Source: Bacillota bacterium
Lineage (GTDB): Bacteria > Bacillota > Clostridia > Lachnospirales > Lachnospiraceae
Assembly: GCA_023412855.1 (NCBI GenBank)
Contig: JAEZRJ010000080.1
Span: forward strand, 19,994 to 83,993
DNA length: 64,000 bases
Direction: 5' to 3'
Positions within the stretch are counted from its first letter, which is position 1. Every line of letters begins with the position of its first letter. The notes beneath the pieces are model-generated. The model was not told where the DNA came from. It made no database searches and saw only the letters and a list, made by a program, of their open reading frames with translations. Both the position numbers and the translations under genes were made by a program. Below are positions 1-8,747 of this stretch, one piece after another.

Positions 1-2
1 AC

Positions 3-1424
3 AGTGGGTTTGGCTCGGATAATATTATTGTGAAGATGTATTCAGATAACCAGACTATAGTAAGAGGTGGAAAGTTTGGGGGTCTGGATGAAATTATAGA
101 TAGTGAATGGTATCAGCAGTTACAGCTTTCCGAGACCGACAAGACGATTATGTTTTTATATGATAAAAGCAAAGTTCCGATGGTTGAGGCAAAGAGAAAA
201 ATTATTTTTGCACAGAAAATGAATTTCTATAATGGAGATCCTTTTGAAAAGGTTCTGACTGTTGAGATTGATTATAGTTCACTAGTGCGCAATCTTGTGA
301 AAATGAATTATAATATGCCAGTTTTTGTTTGTAATAACAAACAGATTTTATTATCCAATGAGGATTATAACAGTGTCGGAAAAAATTATCAGGAATTTAA
401 ATTTGAAAACAGAGTTGGATACCGTCAGGATATGAGTTTTTATGGTATGGATTTTCAAATTTATATTTTGAAACCTGAAATGACTATGGTCAGTCAGATG
501 ATGAACAACATGCCATTGTTTATCATATCGCTTATAGTGGCTAACATTATATTGCCACTTGTTTTGGTGTGTGGTTTTAACCGTTCCTTTACTGTACGGA
601 TTAGTGAATTGAGTGATGTTTTTCAGAAAATCGACGATGAGAGACTGGTACAGATCTATGATGTTCGTGGGCAGGATGAAATCGGAGAATTGATGCGTAA
701 TTACAACAAAATGGTAAATCGTATTAACTCACTGATTGAAACAGTGTATGTAGGCAGGATGAAAGAACAGGAAATGATGGTAGCCAGACAGAATGCAGAG
801 CTTCTGGCTCTGCACAGCCAGATTAATCCACATTTTCTATTTAATGCTTTGGAAAGTATCCGTATGCATAGTATTATTAAGATGGAGTATGAAACAGCAG
901 ATATGGTGGAGCGGTTGGCAATTATGCAGAGACAGTATCTGGAATGGGGGAATGATCTGGTAGCAATCTATCAGGAAATGGATTTTGTGAAGGCTTATCT
1001 GGAGTTACAGAAATACCGTTTTGGAGAGAAGCTTTCCTATAGTCTGGAAATGGAAGACTCCTGCAGGGATTATAAGATTCCAAAACTGACGCTGGTTACC
1101 TTTGTGGAAAATGCCTGTGTTCATGGTATAGAAAGTAAGTCAAAGCCTGGATGGATTTTTGTCCGTGTTTTTGAAAAAAATGAGACCCTTTGTCTGGAAA
1201 TTGAAGATACGGGACATGGTATGGAAGAGGAGCAGATGAAAGACCTTCGGATGAAGATGGATTATGCAAGTATAGAAATGTTACAGAATAAGGGTAGGGT
1301 AGGTACTGTGAATGCCTGCCTTCGTCTGAAAATGCATACAAACAACCAGGTTCAGTTTCATGTAGAAGGTGAAATGGGAATGGGTATGGTGGTACAGATG
1401 TATATACCGTTAAAGTATGTGTAA
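3..1424 (+). CDS. Sensor histidine kinase, YesM/LytS type (5' partial)
   Basis: Membrane sensor kinase predicted to sense an extracellular sugar and phosphorylate the regulator encoded just downstream. The frame is open to the window edge, so the GTG at 30 is internal and the N-terminus with the first membrane helix is missing. Visible parts in order are the end of a Cache-like extracellular domain, a membrane helix (about 495-570), a HAMP linker (about 580-720), a His_kinase domain with the motif QINPHFLFN (His codon at 831-833) and a C-terminal HATPase domain with the N-box VENACVHG and the G-box DTGHGM. The stop lies 21 bp before the response regulator start, so the two are one operon. Family and partner are clear; the ligand (probably a xylo-oligosaccharide) is inferred from the neighbouring genes. 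Confidence 0.93.
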   Translation, partial: SGFGSDNIIVKMYSDNQTIVRGGKFGGLDEIIDSEWYQQLQLSETDKTIMFLYDKSKVPMVEAKRKIIFAQKMNFYNGDPFEKVLTVEIDYSSLVRNLVKMNYNMPVFVCNNKQILLSNEDYNSVGKNYQEFKFENRVGYRQDMSFYGMDFQIYILKPEMTMVSQMMNNMPLFIISLIVANIILPLVLVCGFNRSFTVRISELSDVFQKIDDERLVQIYDVRGQDEIGELMRNYNKMVNRINSLIETVYVGRMKEQEMMVARQNAELLALHSQINPHFLFNALESIRMHSIIKMEYETADMVERLAIMQRQYLEWGNDLVAIYQEMDFVKAYLELQKYRFGEKLSYSLEMEDSCRDYKIPKLTLVTFVENACVHGIESKSKPGWIFVRVFEKNETLCLEIEDTGHGMEEEQMKDLRMKMDYASIEMLQNKGRVGTVNACLRLKMHTNNQVQFHVEGEMGMGMVVQMYIPLKYV

Positions 1425-1445
1425 GGCTTTTGGGAGGAAACTGGA

Positions 1446-3035
1446 ATGTTAAAAGTGCTATTAGTGGATGACGAACCATTTATTATGCAGGGTTTAAAGG
1501 TGCTGTTTGATTGGGAACAGGAAGGATTTGAGATTGTCAAAACGGCTGGTGATGGTCAGGAAGCACTGGAGTTTCTGAAAGAATGCCAGGTAGATTTGAT
1601 TATTGCGGATATTAATATGCCGGGAATTAATGGCTTAGAACTGTTGGAGAAAATCAGAGGAGAAGCAATATCGGACGCTTATTTTGTGTTTTTAAGTGGT
1701 TATGCTGATTTTTCCTATGCCCAGAAGGCTATTTCCTATGAATGTACGTATTATCTTTTAAAACCTGTTGAAAAAGAAGAATTGATTAAAGTTTTGAAAA
1801 AAGTACGGAAAAAAAATGATAAACGGGTTGAGACCAGACAAACCAGTGTAAAAATGGAACGTGCCTATCAGGCAAGAAATATGATTTCTGTTATTCTCGG
1901 GAAGTATGATTCTTCCAACCTGGAATATGTGAAGGAATATACCAGATTTTCTAATACAATGTATTATGTGGAAATTGAATTGGATGGAATGCAGATGGAA
2001 GAAGAAATCACTGATCAGAAAAAACGAGAATATCAGCGAAAACTATTCCAGTCCTGTCTTGATTTTCTAAAAGAAGATGGAAACCACTGCATTTTTGATG
2101 TATCCGGACATGAAAAAATATATGATATAGGGTTTGTTTTCTGTGATTATATGGCTCATCAGGAAGGAATGACAGAAGCAAAGTATTTAGAATATTTCCA
2201 GAAATATCTGCAAGATGCTGTTGGGCTTCCGGTTATTATGCTGTTAGGTAAAAAAGTAAATGATATTTCTCAGATAGCAAAATCATACCGGTCTGCATGC
2301 ATGCTTCGTTCTTTTCAAGGCTTTCACAGTAAAAAAAGCATTTACTATTATGAAGAGGATATCCAGGTCTCCAATACGGGAATTGTGTTATGTAAACACA
2401 GTTTAGATCAACTGGTACAGGCCATTGAGCAGAATGATTCTGCTACGATTATCAAAAGTGTATCTTTATTCTTTGAAGAAATGCAGTCCAAAGGGCTTTC
2501 GGAAAAAATTATTAATTTGAATATTAATTATCTTCTGTTCCAACTGATTCATCTGGCAACAGAGCAGGATGATGGAATAAATCAGGAAGAAATCTTGCGG
2601 GTGATCAGTGAAAGTACGTTTGAAGAAGGAATTATGCGAGGCAGTAAAGCCCATATTACCAGATTTGCCTGTGAATATGGAGATTATCTGACTCAGTTGA
2701 GAAAAAAGGTTTCCAGAGGAGTTCTTGCAGAAGTGAAAAAGGAGATTTGGGACCGTTATGCAGAGAATCTTACCTTAAAAGATTTAAGCGAAAAATATTA
2801 TGTAAACAGTGCTTATCTGGGACAACTGTTTCGAAAAAAATATGGACAGTCCTTTAAAGACTATTTAAATGCTTACCGAATTGAACAGGCAGCCAATCTG
2901 TTACTGAGAACCGATGATAAAATCTACTGTATCGCTGAGGCGGTAGGGTATCATGATCCAGACTATTTTGTGAACCGTTTTATTGCACAGAAAGGCTGTA
3001 CACCAGCCAGATTTCGTAAGCAGGCACAGGAGTAA
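1446..3035 (+). CDS. Response regulator, YesN type with AraC DNA-binding domain
   Basis: Transcription factor partner of the preceding kinase, expected to activate the transporter and xylanolytic genes downstream. The N-terminal receiver domain has the acidic pair D8/D9, the phospho-acceptor D55 (IIADINMPG) and K106 (LLKPVE). A long middle region follows, and the last 100 residues are an AraC-type double helix-turn-helix (LKDLSEKYYVNSAYLGQLF, then IAEAVGYHDPDYFVNRF). Length 529 aa is normal for YesN proteins. The start has a strong GGGAGGA site. A strong terminator follows at 3070-3113, so the regulatory pair and the transport operon are separate transcripts. Confidence 0.94.
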   Translation: MLKVLLVDDEPFIMQGLKVLFDWEQEGFEIVKTAGDGQEALEFLKECQVDLIIADINMPGINGLELLEKIRGEAISDAYFVFLSGYADFSYAQKAISYECTYYLLKPVEKEELIKVLKKVRKKNDKRVETRQTSVKMERAYQARNMISVILGKYDSSNLEYVKEYTRFSNTMYYVEIELDGMQMEEEITDQKKREYQRKLFQSCLDFLKEDGNHCIFDVSGHEKIYDIGFVFCDYMAHQEGMTEAKYLEYFQKYLQDAVGLPVIMLLGKKVNDISQIAKSYRSACMLRSFQGFHSKKSIYYYEEDIQVSNTGIVLCKHSLDQLVQAIEQNDSATIIKSVSLFFEEMQSKGLSEKIINLNINYLLFQLIHLATEQDDGINQEEILRVISESTFEEGIMRGSKAHITRFACEYGDYLTQLRKKVSRGVLAEVKKEIWDRYAENLTLKDLSEKYYVNSAYLGQLFRKKYGQSFKDYLNAYRIEQAANLLLRTDDKIYCIAEAVGYHDPDYFVNRFIAQKGCTPARFRKQAQE

Positions 3036-3069
3036 TTTGCAAATTCAACTACAAACAGCAAAAAAATAG

Positions 3070-3113
3070 CAGGGTAAAGTATAGAAATCGATTCTATACT
3101 TTGCCCTGTTTTT
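3070..3113 (+). terminator. Rho-independent terminator after the two-component genes
   Basis: A 17-bp stem, 3070-3086 paired with 3090-3108 around a tiny loop, has one G-T pair and is followed directly by a T5 run. It separates the kinase/regulator transcript from the solute-binding operon. Confidence 0.9.
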
Positions 3114-3130
3114 ATATATAGTTTCTCCAA

Positions 3131-3158
3131 TTGTTTGAAATTGCAGGGAAGTTATAAT
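3131..3158 (+). promoter_or_regulatory. Probable sigma-A promoter of the xylo-oligosaccharide operon
   Basis: TTGTTT at 3131-3136, a 16-bp spacer, then a perfect TATAAT at 3153-3158. The weak -35 fits activation by the YesN-type regulator. The start codon of the solute-binding gene is 32 bp downstream. Confidence 0.6.
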
Positions 3159-3189
3159 AAGAGTATCAAAAAACATGGGAGGGTTCAAA

Positions 3190-4914
3190 ATGAAAAAGAA
3201 ACAACTTTTGAGTTTGTTACTTGGAGCAACATTATCCATTGCATTGCTGGCAGGCTGCGGTAGCAAAACAGATGAGTCGGCTACTGAAACATCAACAGAT
3301 TCTGCAACCACAACAACAGAAGCTGATGCAGGTGAAACATCAAATGGAGAAATTAAAGAATTCACTGCATTCTTCGCGGTAGCTGGAACTGAAATCAACG
3401 ATGATAACGAGATTCAGACGATCATTGCTGAAAAAACAGGTGCTAAAGTGAAAGAAACATGGTTGACAGGACAGACTGACAAGGAAGCAATTGGTACCTT
3501 TATTGCGGGTGGTGAATATCCAGATTTTATTGAAGGTGGTAGCGGAACGCCTCAGTTAATCGATGCTGGTGCATTGGTTGCTTTGGATGATTACATCGAA
3601 AAGTACCCAAATATCAAAGCTCTATTTTCAGAAGAAGACTGGAACAAACTTCGCCAGACAGATGGACATATTTACTTTATTCCACAGTTCGGTACTGTAA
3701 AAAATGAAGAAAAAGTATGTACCCATAATGACGAAGCTTTCTGGATTCAGACCAGAGTATTAAAATGGGCTGGTTACCCAGAAGTGAAAACCATGGATCA
3801 GTATTTTGAACTGATTGAATCTTATCAGGCAGCAAATCCTACCATGGAAGATGGTACAGAAAATATCCCATATACCATTCTTTGTGAAGACTGGAGATAT
3901 TTCTGTCTTGAAAACGCTCCGCAGTTCTTAGACGGATATCCAAACGATGGTTCTGTTATTGTAGATCCTGTAAACTTAAAAATTATTGATTACAATACAA
4001 CTCCCACAGCAAAACTCTACTTCCAGAAATTAAATGAAGAGTACAAAAAAGGAATTGTAGATCCTGAATCTTTTACACAGACCTATGATGAATATATTGC
4101 AAAACTTTCAACCGGACGCGTTCTTGGTATGATCGATCAATGGTGGGATTTTGCATACAATGTAAACGATGCTTTAAAACAGCAGGAACTTGATGCACAG
4201 GGCTGTAATTATGTCCCGCTTCCAATTACTATTTCAGAAGATGTTAAAAATCAGTGGCACAACTCTGGTGCAGTATTAAATGTTTCCAGTGGCCTTGCAG
4301 TAACAACAAGCTGTGAAGATGTCGATGCAGCGATGAAATTTGTAAATGATATATTAGCACAGGACATCCATGATTTACGTTTCTGGGGTGTTGAAGACGT
4401 AGATTATAATGTTACAGAAACAGGAGAATTTGCACGTACAGAAGAACAGAGAATGAATGCATCAGACACAGCTTACAAAGCTTCTCACCTTTGTACATAT
4501 TCTTACTTCCCGCAGTATACAGGAACCAGTGATGATGGAATCAATGCAAACAGACCAGATGGTCAGGCAAGCGAATTCTATGATGCTTTGCATCCGGTAT
4601 TACAGGAATGTTTTGCTGCATATGGTGCAAAAACATATGTAGATATGTTAGGAACCAATGAATCACCAGGATCATGGTACCCAATGTGGTCATTCTCCAA
4701 CTCTTTAAATACCAGCACACCAGGTGGTACTGCATGGGTTAAAATCGGTGAAGTAAAACATGAATGGCTTCCCAAAATCGTTATGGCTGATGACTATGAA
4801 GGCGCTTGGGCAGATTACATGGAAGTATATAAAAACTGTGATTCACAGGCATTCTTAAGTGAAATGCAGGCAGAACTTGATCGCAGAATGGCTGAATCAG
4901 CAAAGTTTAATTAA
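3190..4914 (+). CDS. Extracellular sugar-binding lipoprotein (ABC, CUT1 type)
   Basis: Binding protein that captures an oligosaccharide, probably a xylo-oligosaccharide, outside the membrane and hands it to the two permeases downstream. I chose the ATG at 3190 rather than 3175 because GGGAGGG lies 6-8 bp before it and because the resulting N-terminus is a perfect lipoprotein signal, with the lipobox LLAGC giving Cys23. A Thr/Ser/Glu-rich linker follows to about residue 50, then a family-1-like solute-binding fold. It resembles the LipO/YtcQ branch, about 574 aa and longer than classic sugar-binding proteins. A close paralogue without the lipobox lies at 7030-8670. A stem-loop follows the stop codon. 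Confidence 0.9.
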   Translation: MKKKQLLSLLLGATLSIALLAGCGSKTDESATETSTDSATTTTEADAGETSNGEIKEFTAFFAVAGTEINDDNEIQTIIAEKTGAKVKETWLTGQTDKEAIGTFIAGGEYPDFIEGGSGTPQLIDAGALVALDDYIEKYPNIKALFSEEDWNKLRQTDGHIYFIPQFGTVKNEEKVCTHNDEAFWIQTRVLKWAGYPEVKTMDQYFELIESYQAANPTMEDGTENIPYTILCEDWRYFCLENAPQFLDGYPNDGSVIVDPVNLKIIDYNTTPTAKLYFQKLNEEYKKGIVDPESFTQTYDEYIAKLSTGRVLGMIDQWWDFAYNVNDALKQQELDAQGCNYVPLPITISEDVKNQWHNSGAVLNVSSGLAVTTSCEDVDAAMKFVNDILAQDIHDLRFWGVEDVDYNVTETGEFARTEEQRMNASDTAYKASHLCTYSYFPQYTGTSDDGINANRPDGQASEFYDALHPVLQECFAAYGAKTYVDMLGTNESPGSWYPMWSFSNSLNTSTPGGTAWVKIGEVKHEWLPKIVMADDYEGAWADYMEVYKNCDSQAFLSEMQAELDRRMAESAKFN

Positions 4915-4944
4915 TTCTCAATTATAGTAAGAAAAAACTTAAGG

Positions 4945-4979
4945 CAGGCAGATGTAGAGTGTTTCATCTGCCTGTTTTT
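4945..4979 (+). terminator. Intra-operon terminator or attenuator after the binding protein gene
   Basis: A perfect 10-bp stem, CAGGCAGATG at 4945-4954 with its complement at 4965-4974, is followed by T5. It sits between the solute-binding gene and the first permease gene, so it probably stops part of the transcripts and raises the ratio of binding protein to permease. An upstream in-frame ATG at 4959 lies in the loop and is not a likely start. Confidence 0.82.
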
Positions 4980-5000
4980 AAAAATAGGAGTGAACACGAA

Positions 5001-5960
5001 ATGTCTCTTTTGATGAAGAAAAAAGTAAAAGAAAAAATCAATGAAGTACCCATACAGATTACCTGGAAAGAAATCAAACGGCAGAAGGTTCTTTTATTCT
5101 GGTCATTCATAATTGTAATATATGGCGTTATTTTTTATTATCTTCCACTAACCGGCTGGGTGATGGCATTTCAAAATTATAAGCCAAAAGATGGAATCTT
5201 CCATTCACAATTTATAGGTTTTGCCAAGTTTGAACAGCTATTTCATGATGCAACCTTCCTTAGAGTAATTCGAAATACTTTGGCCATGGGTGTAATAAAT
5301 CTGGTGGTTTCCTTTATTACTGCCATTGTATTTGCCATACTGTTGAATGAATTGCGTAACAAAAACGGGAAGAAGTTAGTGCAGACAATTTCTTATCTCC
5401 CCCACTTTTTATCATGGATTATTGTTACTGGTATTCTTCATGAAGCGTTATCAGGAAGTGGTATTGTAAATGAGTTATTAGTAAAATTTAATTTTATTGA
5501 TGCCCCCATTAATTTTTTTGCACATCCTAAATTCTTCTGGCCTATTGTCGCATTTGCCAACATTTGGAAGGAAACAGGATGGAACGCAATTATTTATCTG
5601 GCGGCCATAACGGCAATTGATCCTTGTCTCTATGAAGCAGCAGCCATTGATGGAGCAGGAAGATGGGCACGTATAAAATATGTTACACTGCCAGGAATTA
5701 AACCAACCATCATTATCCTGCTTTTGATAAATGTAGGAAATGTACTCAATGCAGGATTTGAAATTCAGTATCTATTAGGAAATGGACTGGTACAAAGTGT
5801 TTCCCAGACAATTGATATCTACGTGTTAAAATGGGGAATCAGCCAGGGAGACTATGCGATTGGTACCGCAGCAGGTATCTTCAAAAGTCTTGTCAGCATT
5901 ATTCTGATTGTAATCGCAAATATGATTGCTAAGCACAATGATGAGGAACGTTTATTCTAG
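5001..5960 (+). CDS. Sugar ABC transporter permease 1 (CUT1, LplB-like)
   Basis: Integral membrane subunit that forms the channel with the next permease. The ATG at 5001 is preferred because AGGAGTG precedes it by 8 bp, whereas the longer frame begins inside the attenuator hairpin. The 319-aa protein has six predicted membrane segments and the EAA loop (EAAAIDGAGRWARIKYVTLPG) that docks the ATPase. It follows the binding protein gene and precedes the second permease. No ATPase gene is present in the locus, so a shared MsmK-type ATPase encoded elsewhere is inferred. Confidence 0.92.
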   Translation: MSLLMKKKVKEKINEVPIQITWKEIKRQKVLLFWSFIIVIYGVIFYYLPLTGWVMAFQNYKPKDGIFHSQFIGFAKFEQLFHDATFLRVIRNTLAMGVINLVVSFITAIVFAILLNELRNKNGKKLVQTISYLPHFLSWIIVTGILHEALSGSGIVNELLVKFNFIDAPINFFAHPKFFWPIVAFANIWKETGWNAIIYLAAITAIDPCLYEAAAIDGAGRWARIKYVTLPGIKPTIIILLLINVGNVLNAGFEIQYLLGNGLVQSVSQTIDIYVLKWGISQGDYAIGTAAGIFKSLVSIILIVIANMIAKHNDEERLF

Positions 5961-6046
5961 CATGCATTTTTTTACAGGCTAAGCTGTTCTGATAAAAAGT
6001 ACTTGCAGTCAAAGTTTATAGAATATTGAAAGGCATGGTTGCTGAA

Positions 6047-6949
6047 ATGAAATTACTCAATAAAAATAAGAAAAAAACATCTCTGGGAGATATGATTTTT
6101 TATCTCTGCAATGGGATTTTTATGATAGCCTTTGTTATCATCACACTATATCCGGTGTTTAACACGCTGGTGATATCCTTTAATGATGGAACAGATGCAT
6201 TACGTGGAGGAATCCACTTGTGGCCAAGAAAATGGACGCTGAAAAATTATGAAACAGTTTTAACGAAAGATAATCTGATTACAGGTGCTTATATCACTGT
6301 TACAAGAACAATTATTGGTACCTTGCTTGCGCTGATTACCAATGCTCTGCTTGCCTTTATTGTAAGTAGGAAACGCTTCTTGTTTAAGAGACAGCTTTCC
6401 TTGTTCTGGGTGGTAACCATGTATGTTAATGGAGGACTGGTTCCAACATTTCTTCTTTTTAAAGGATTGGGTCTCACCAACAGTTTTGGGGTTTATGTTA
6501 TTCCCGGTATGCTCAGTGCATTTAATATGCTGGTTATCAGAACCTTTATGAATGGAATTCCTGATTCCCTCGAGGAATCAGCACAACTGGATGGGGCCGG
6601 TTATATGACAATATTTATCCGGATTATCTCACCATTATGTAAACCTGTATATGCAACTGTTGCATTGTTTGTGGCAGTAGGGCAGTGGAATTCATGGTTT
6701 GATGCCATGCTCTATAATCGTATGAGATCAGACTTGACAACATTACAGTATGAGCTTATGAAACTACTCTCTTCTGTTACAAATCAGGGTGGTTCTGTAG
6801 AAAATTTAAAAAATGCAGCAGGAGCTGTTACGCCTACATCGGTACGAGCAGCAGCGACCATTATAACTATTTTACCAATTATTATGCTATACCCATTTTT
6901 ACAAAAATATTTCGTTACAGGTATGACACTTGGAGGAGTAAAAGAATAA
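6047..6949 (+). CDS. Sugar ABC transporter permease 2 (CUT1, YtcP-like)
   Basis: Second channel subunit of the xylo-oligosaccharide transporter. The open frame begins at a TTG at 6026, with in-frame ATGs at 6035 and 6047. I prefer 6047, which gives a Lys-rich cytoplasmic N-terminus (MKLLNKNKKK), although the GAAAGG site is rather far upstream, so the start is uncertain by up to 7 codons. It has six membrane helices, the EAA motif EESAQLDGAGYMTIFIRII and the family ending FVTGMTLGGVKE. It pairs with the preceding permease and is followed by the anchored solute-binding paralogue. Confidence 0.9.
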   Translation: MKLLNKNKKKTSLGDMIFYLCNGIFMIAFVIITLYPVFNTLVISFNDGTDALRGGIHLWPRKWTLKNYETVLTKDNLITGAYITVTRTIIGTLLALITNALLAFIVSRKRFLFKRQLSLFWVVTMYVNGGLVPTFLLFKGLGLTNSFGVYVIPGMLSAFNMLVIRTFMNGIPDSLEESAQLDGAGYMTIFIRIISPLCKPVYATVALFVAVGQWNSWFDAMLYNRMRSDLTTLQYELMKLLSSVTNQGGSVENLKNAAGAVTPTSVRAAATIITILPIIMLYPFLQKYFVTGMTLGGVKE

Positions 6950-7029
6950 TGTAAAGCATGGACGCTTTTCTTGTATTTAAGATTTCGTCTCGGTATAATC
7001 ATAGTAATAAAAGAAAGCAGGTATTTACT

Positions 7030-8670
7030 ATGAGAAGAACAATTATAAACAGCATATTCTTAATTGGGATAGTAATCATAATTTTAATGATTACTTTTTC
7101 CAAAAGAGAGTCTGCACAAAAGAATACTTTTAAAAAGTTTACAGCATTCTATGATGTGCAGGGCGATAAAATTGATGAAAATAACGAAATAAAAAGAAAA
7201 ATTGCTGAAATTACCGGGGCAGAATGTGAAGAAATTTGGTTGGGATCTCAGACAAAAGCAGATGCTATTAACTCTTATATTGCCAGTGGTGAATATACAG
7301 ATTTTATCATTGGTGGGCTGGAGTTATATCAGGTTGGGGCCTTGCTACCGATTGATCTGTATTGGGATGACTATCCAAATATCAAAAAATATATGACAGA
7401 AAAAGAGTGGGACAGACTCCGGCTGGAGGATGGACACATCTACTGGATTCCCCAGTTTGGAGTTGTAAACGGGAAAGATATAGAAACCATTCATGAAGGT
7501 GAAGCCTTTTGGATACAGACCAGAGTATTAAAGTGGGCAGGTTATCCTGATGTTCGCACACTGGATGAGTATTTTGACCTGATAGGCGATTATTATGAAG
7601 CAAATCCTGTTATGGAAAATGGAACTCCCAATATTCCCTATACGATTTTGTGTGATGACTGGAGATATTTTTGTCTGGAGAATCCACCACAATTTTTGGA
7701 TGGATATCCCAATGATGGAAGTTGTATGGTGGACCCGGTGAATTTAAAAATTCTGGATTATAACTTTACAGATACAGCCAAGCGTTATTTTATGAAATTA
7801 AATGAACAAAATAAAAAAGGGATTATAGATCCAGAATCTTTTACCAGTACCTATGAAGAGTATATTGAAAAACTTTCCAGTGGGGCTGTTCTTGGAATGG
7901 TGGACCAGTGGTGGCAGTTTTCTTATAATATTACTTCTCCATATGAAAAACAAAATCTGGATGAGGTGGGATGTAATTATGTTCCCCTTCCCATAACCAT
8001 AGACAGATCTATAAAAAATCAATGGCATGTGAAACGCTCTAACGAATTGGATATATCATCTGGAATTTCGGTAACCATATCCTGCCAGGATGTGGATGGT
8101 GCTTTTCAGTTTATCAATGATTTATTAGATGAAGAAATACAGAATCTCAGATACTGGGGTATTGAAAATGTAGATTACTATGTGGACGATGGGGGAGTTT
8201 TCTATCGAACGGATGAACAAAGAGAAAAGCATAATCTTGCTGATTATCTGGCCTCCCATTTTTGCTCATATGCTTATTTCCCCAGAAAAGAAGGAGTTAA
8301 TAGTGATGGCGTCAATATGTTTTCACCAGAATATCAATTGGGTGAATTTCAAGCCTCCTTGCCTCAGGATGTAAAAGAATGTTTTGATGCTTATGGAGCC
8401 AGTACTTATGTAGATATGATTGGAACGAATGATCAGCCCGGAAAATGGTATCCGATGTATTCCTATTCTACGTTATTGACCAATCAGACACCAGCAGGTG
8501 TGGTGTGGAAAGAAATGACAGCACTGAAGCAGTCATGGCTTCCCCAGGTAGTGATGGCAGATGATTTTGAAGCCACCTGGGCTCAGTACCAACAGGCCTA
8601 TAATAATATTAGTCCTCAAATCTTTTTTGACGATATGCAGCTGGAACTGGAAAGAAGAATCCAAGAGTAG
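7030..8670 (+). CDS. Membrane-anchored solute-binding protein paralogue, possible co-sensor
   Basis: Paralogue of the lipoprotein at 3190-4914. The two are strikingly similar over their whole lengths, for example both contain FWIQTRVLKWAGYP, DWRYFCLEN, LDGYPNDGS and GCNYVPLPITI. The ATG at 7030 has an AAGCAGG site; the longer frame from 6958 is unsupported. The N-terminus (residues 4-24) is a hydrophobic helix with no lipobox cysteine and no obvious signal-peptidase site, so it should stay anchored in the membrane with the binding domain outside. It may present the sugar to the YesM-type kinase or to the chemoreceptor at 11823 rather than feed transport. That role is inferred; the family assignment is firm. 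Confidence 0.85.
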   Translation: MRRTIINSIFLIGIVIIILMITFSKRESAQKNTFKKFTAFYDVQGDKIDENNEIKRKIAEITGAECEEIWLGSQTKADAINSYIASGEYTDFIIGGLELYQVGALLPIDLYWDDYPNIKKYMTEKEWDRLRLEDGHIYWIPQFGVVNGKDIETIHEGEAFWIQTRVLKWAGYPDVRTLDEYFDLIGDYYEANPVMENGTPNIPYTILCDDWRYFCLENPPQFLDGYPNDGSCMVDPVNLKILDYNFTDTAKRYFMKLNEQNKKGIIDPESFTSTYEEYIEKLSSGAVLGMVDQWWQFSYNITSPYEKQNLDEVGCNYVPLPITIDRSIKNQWHVKRSNELDISSGISVTISCQDVDGAFQFINDLLDEEIQNLRYWGIENVDYYVDDGGVFYRTDEQREKHNLADYLASHFCSYAYFPRKEGVNSDGVNMFSPEYQLGEFQASLPQDVKECFDAYGASTYVDMIGTNDQPGKWYPMYSYSTLLTNQTPAGVVWKEMTALKQSWLPQVVMADDFEATWAQYQQAYNNISPQIFFDDMQLELERRIQE

Positions 8671-8747
8671 CAGAATGATTCTCTGTAAAAGCAATACGAA
8701 TTAATAATAAACATAGTTAGAATATAAGAGACGGGAAATAAGTAACC

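Noticed and set aside
4959..5000. Upstream start of the first permease
   Set aside because: The ATG lies in the loop of a terminator hairpin, whereas the ATG at 5001 has a good ribosome site.
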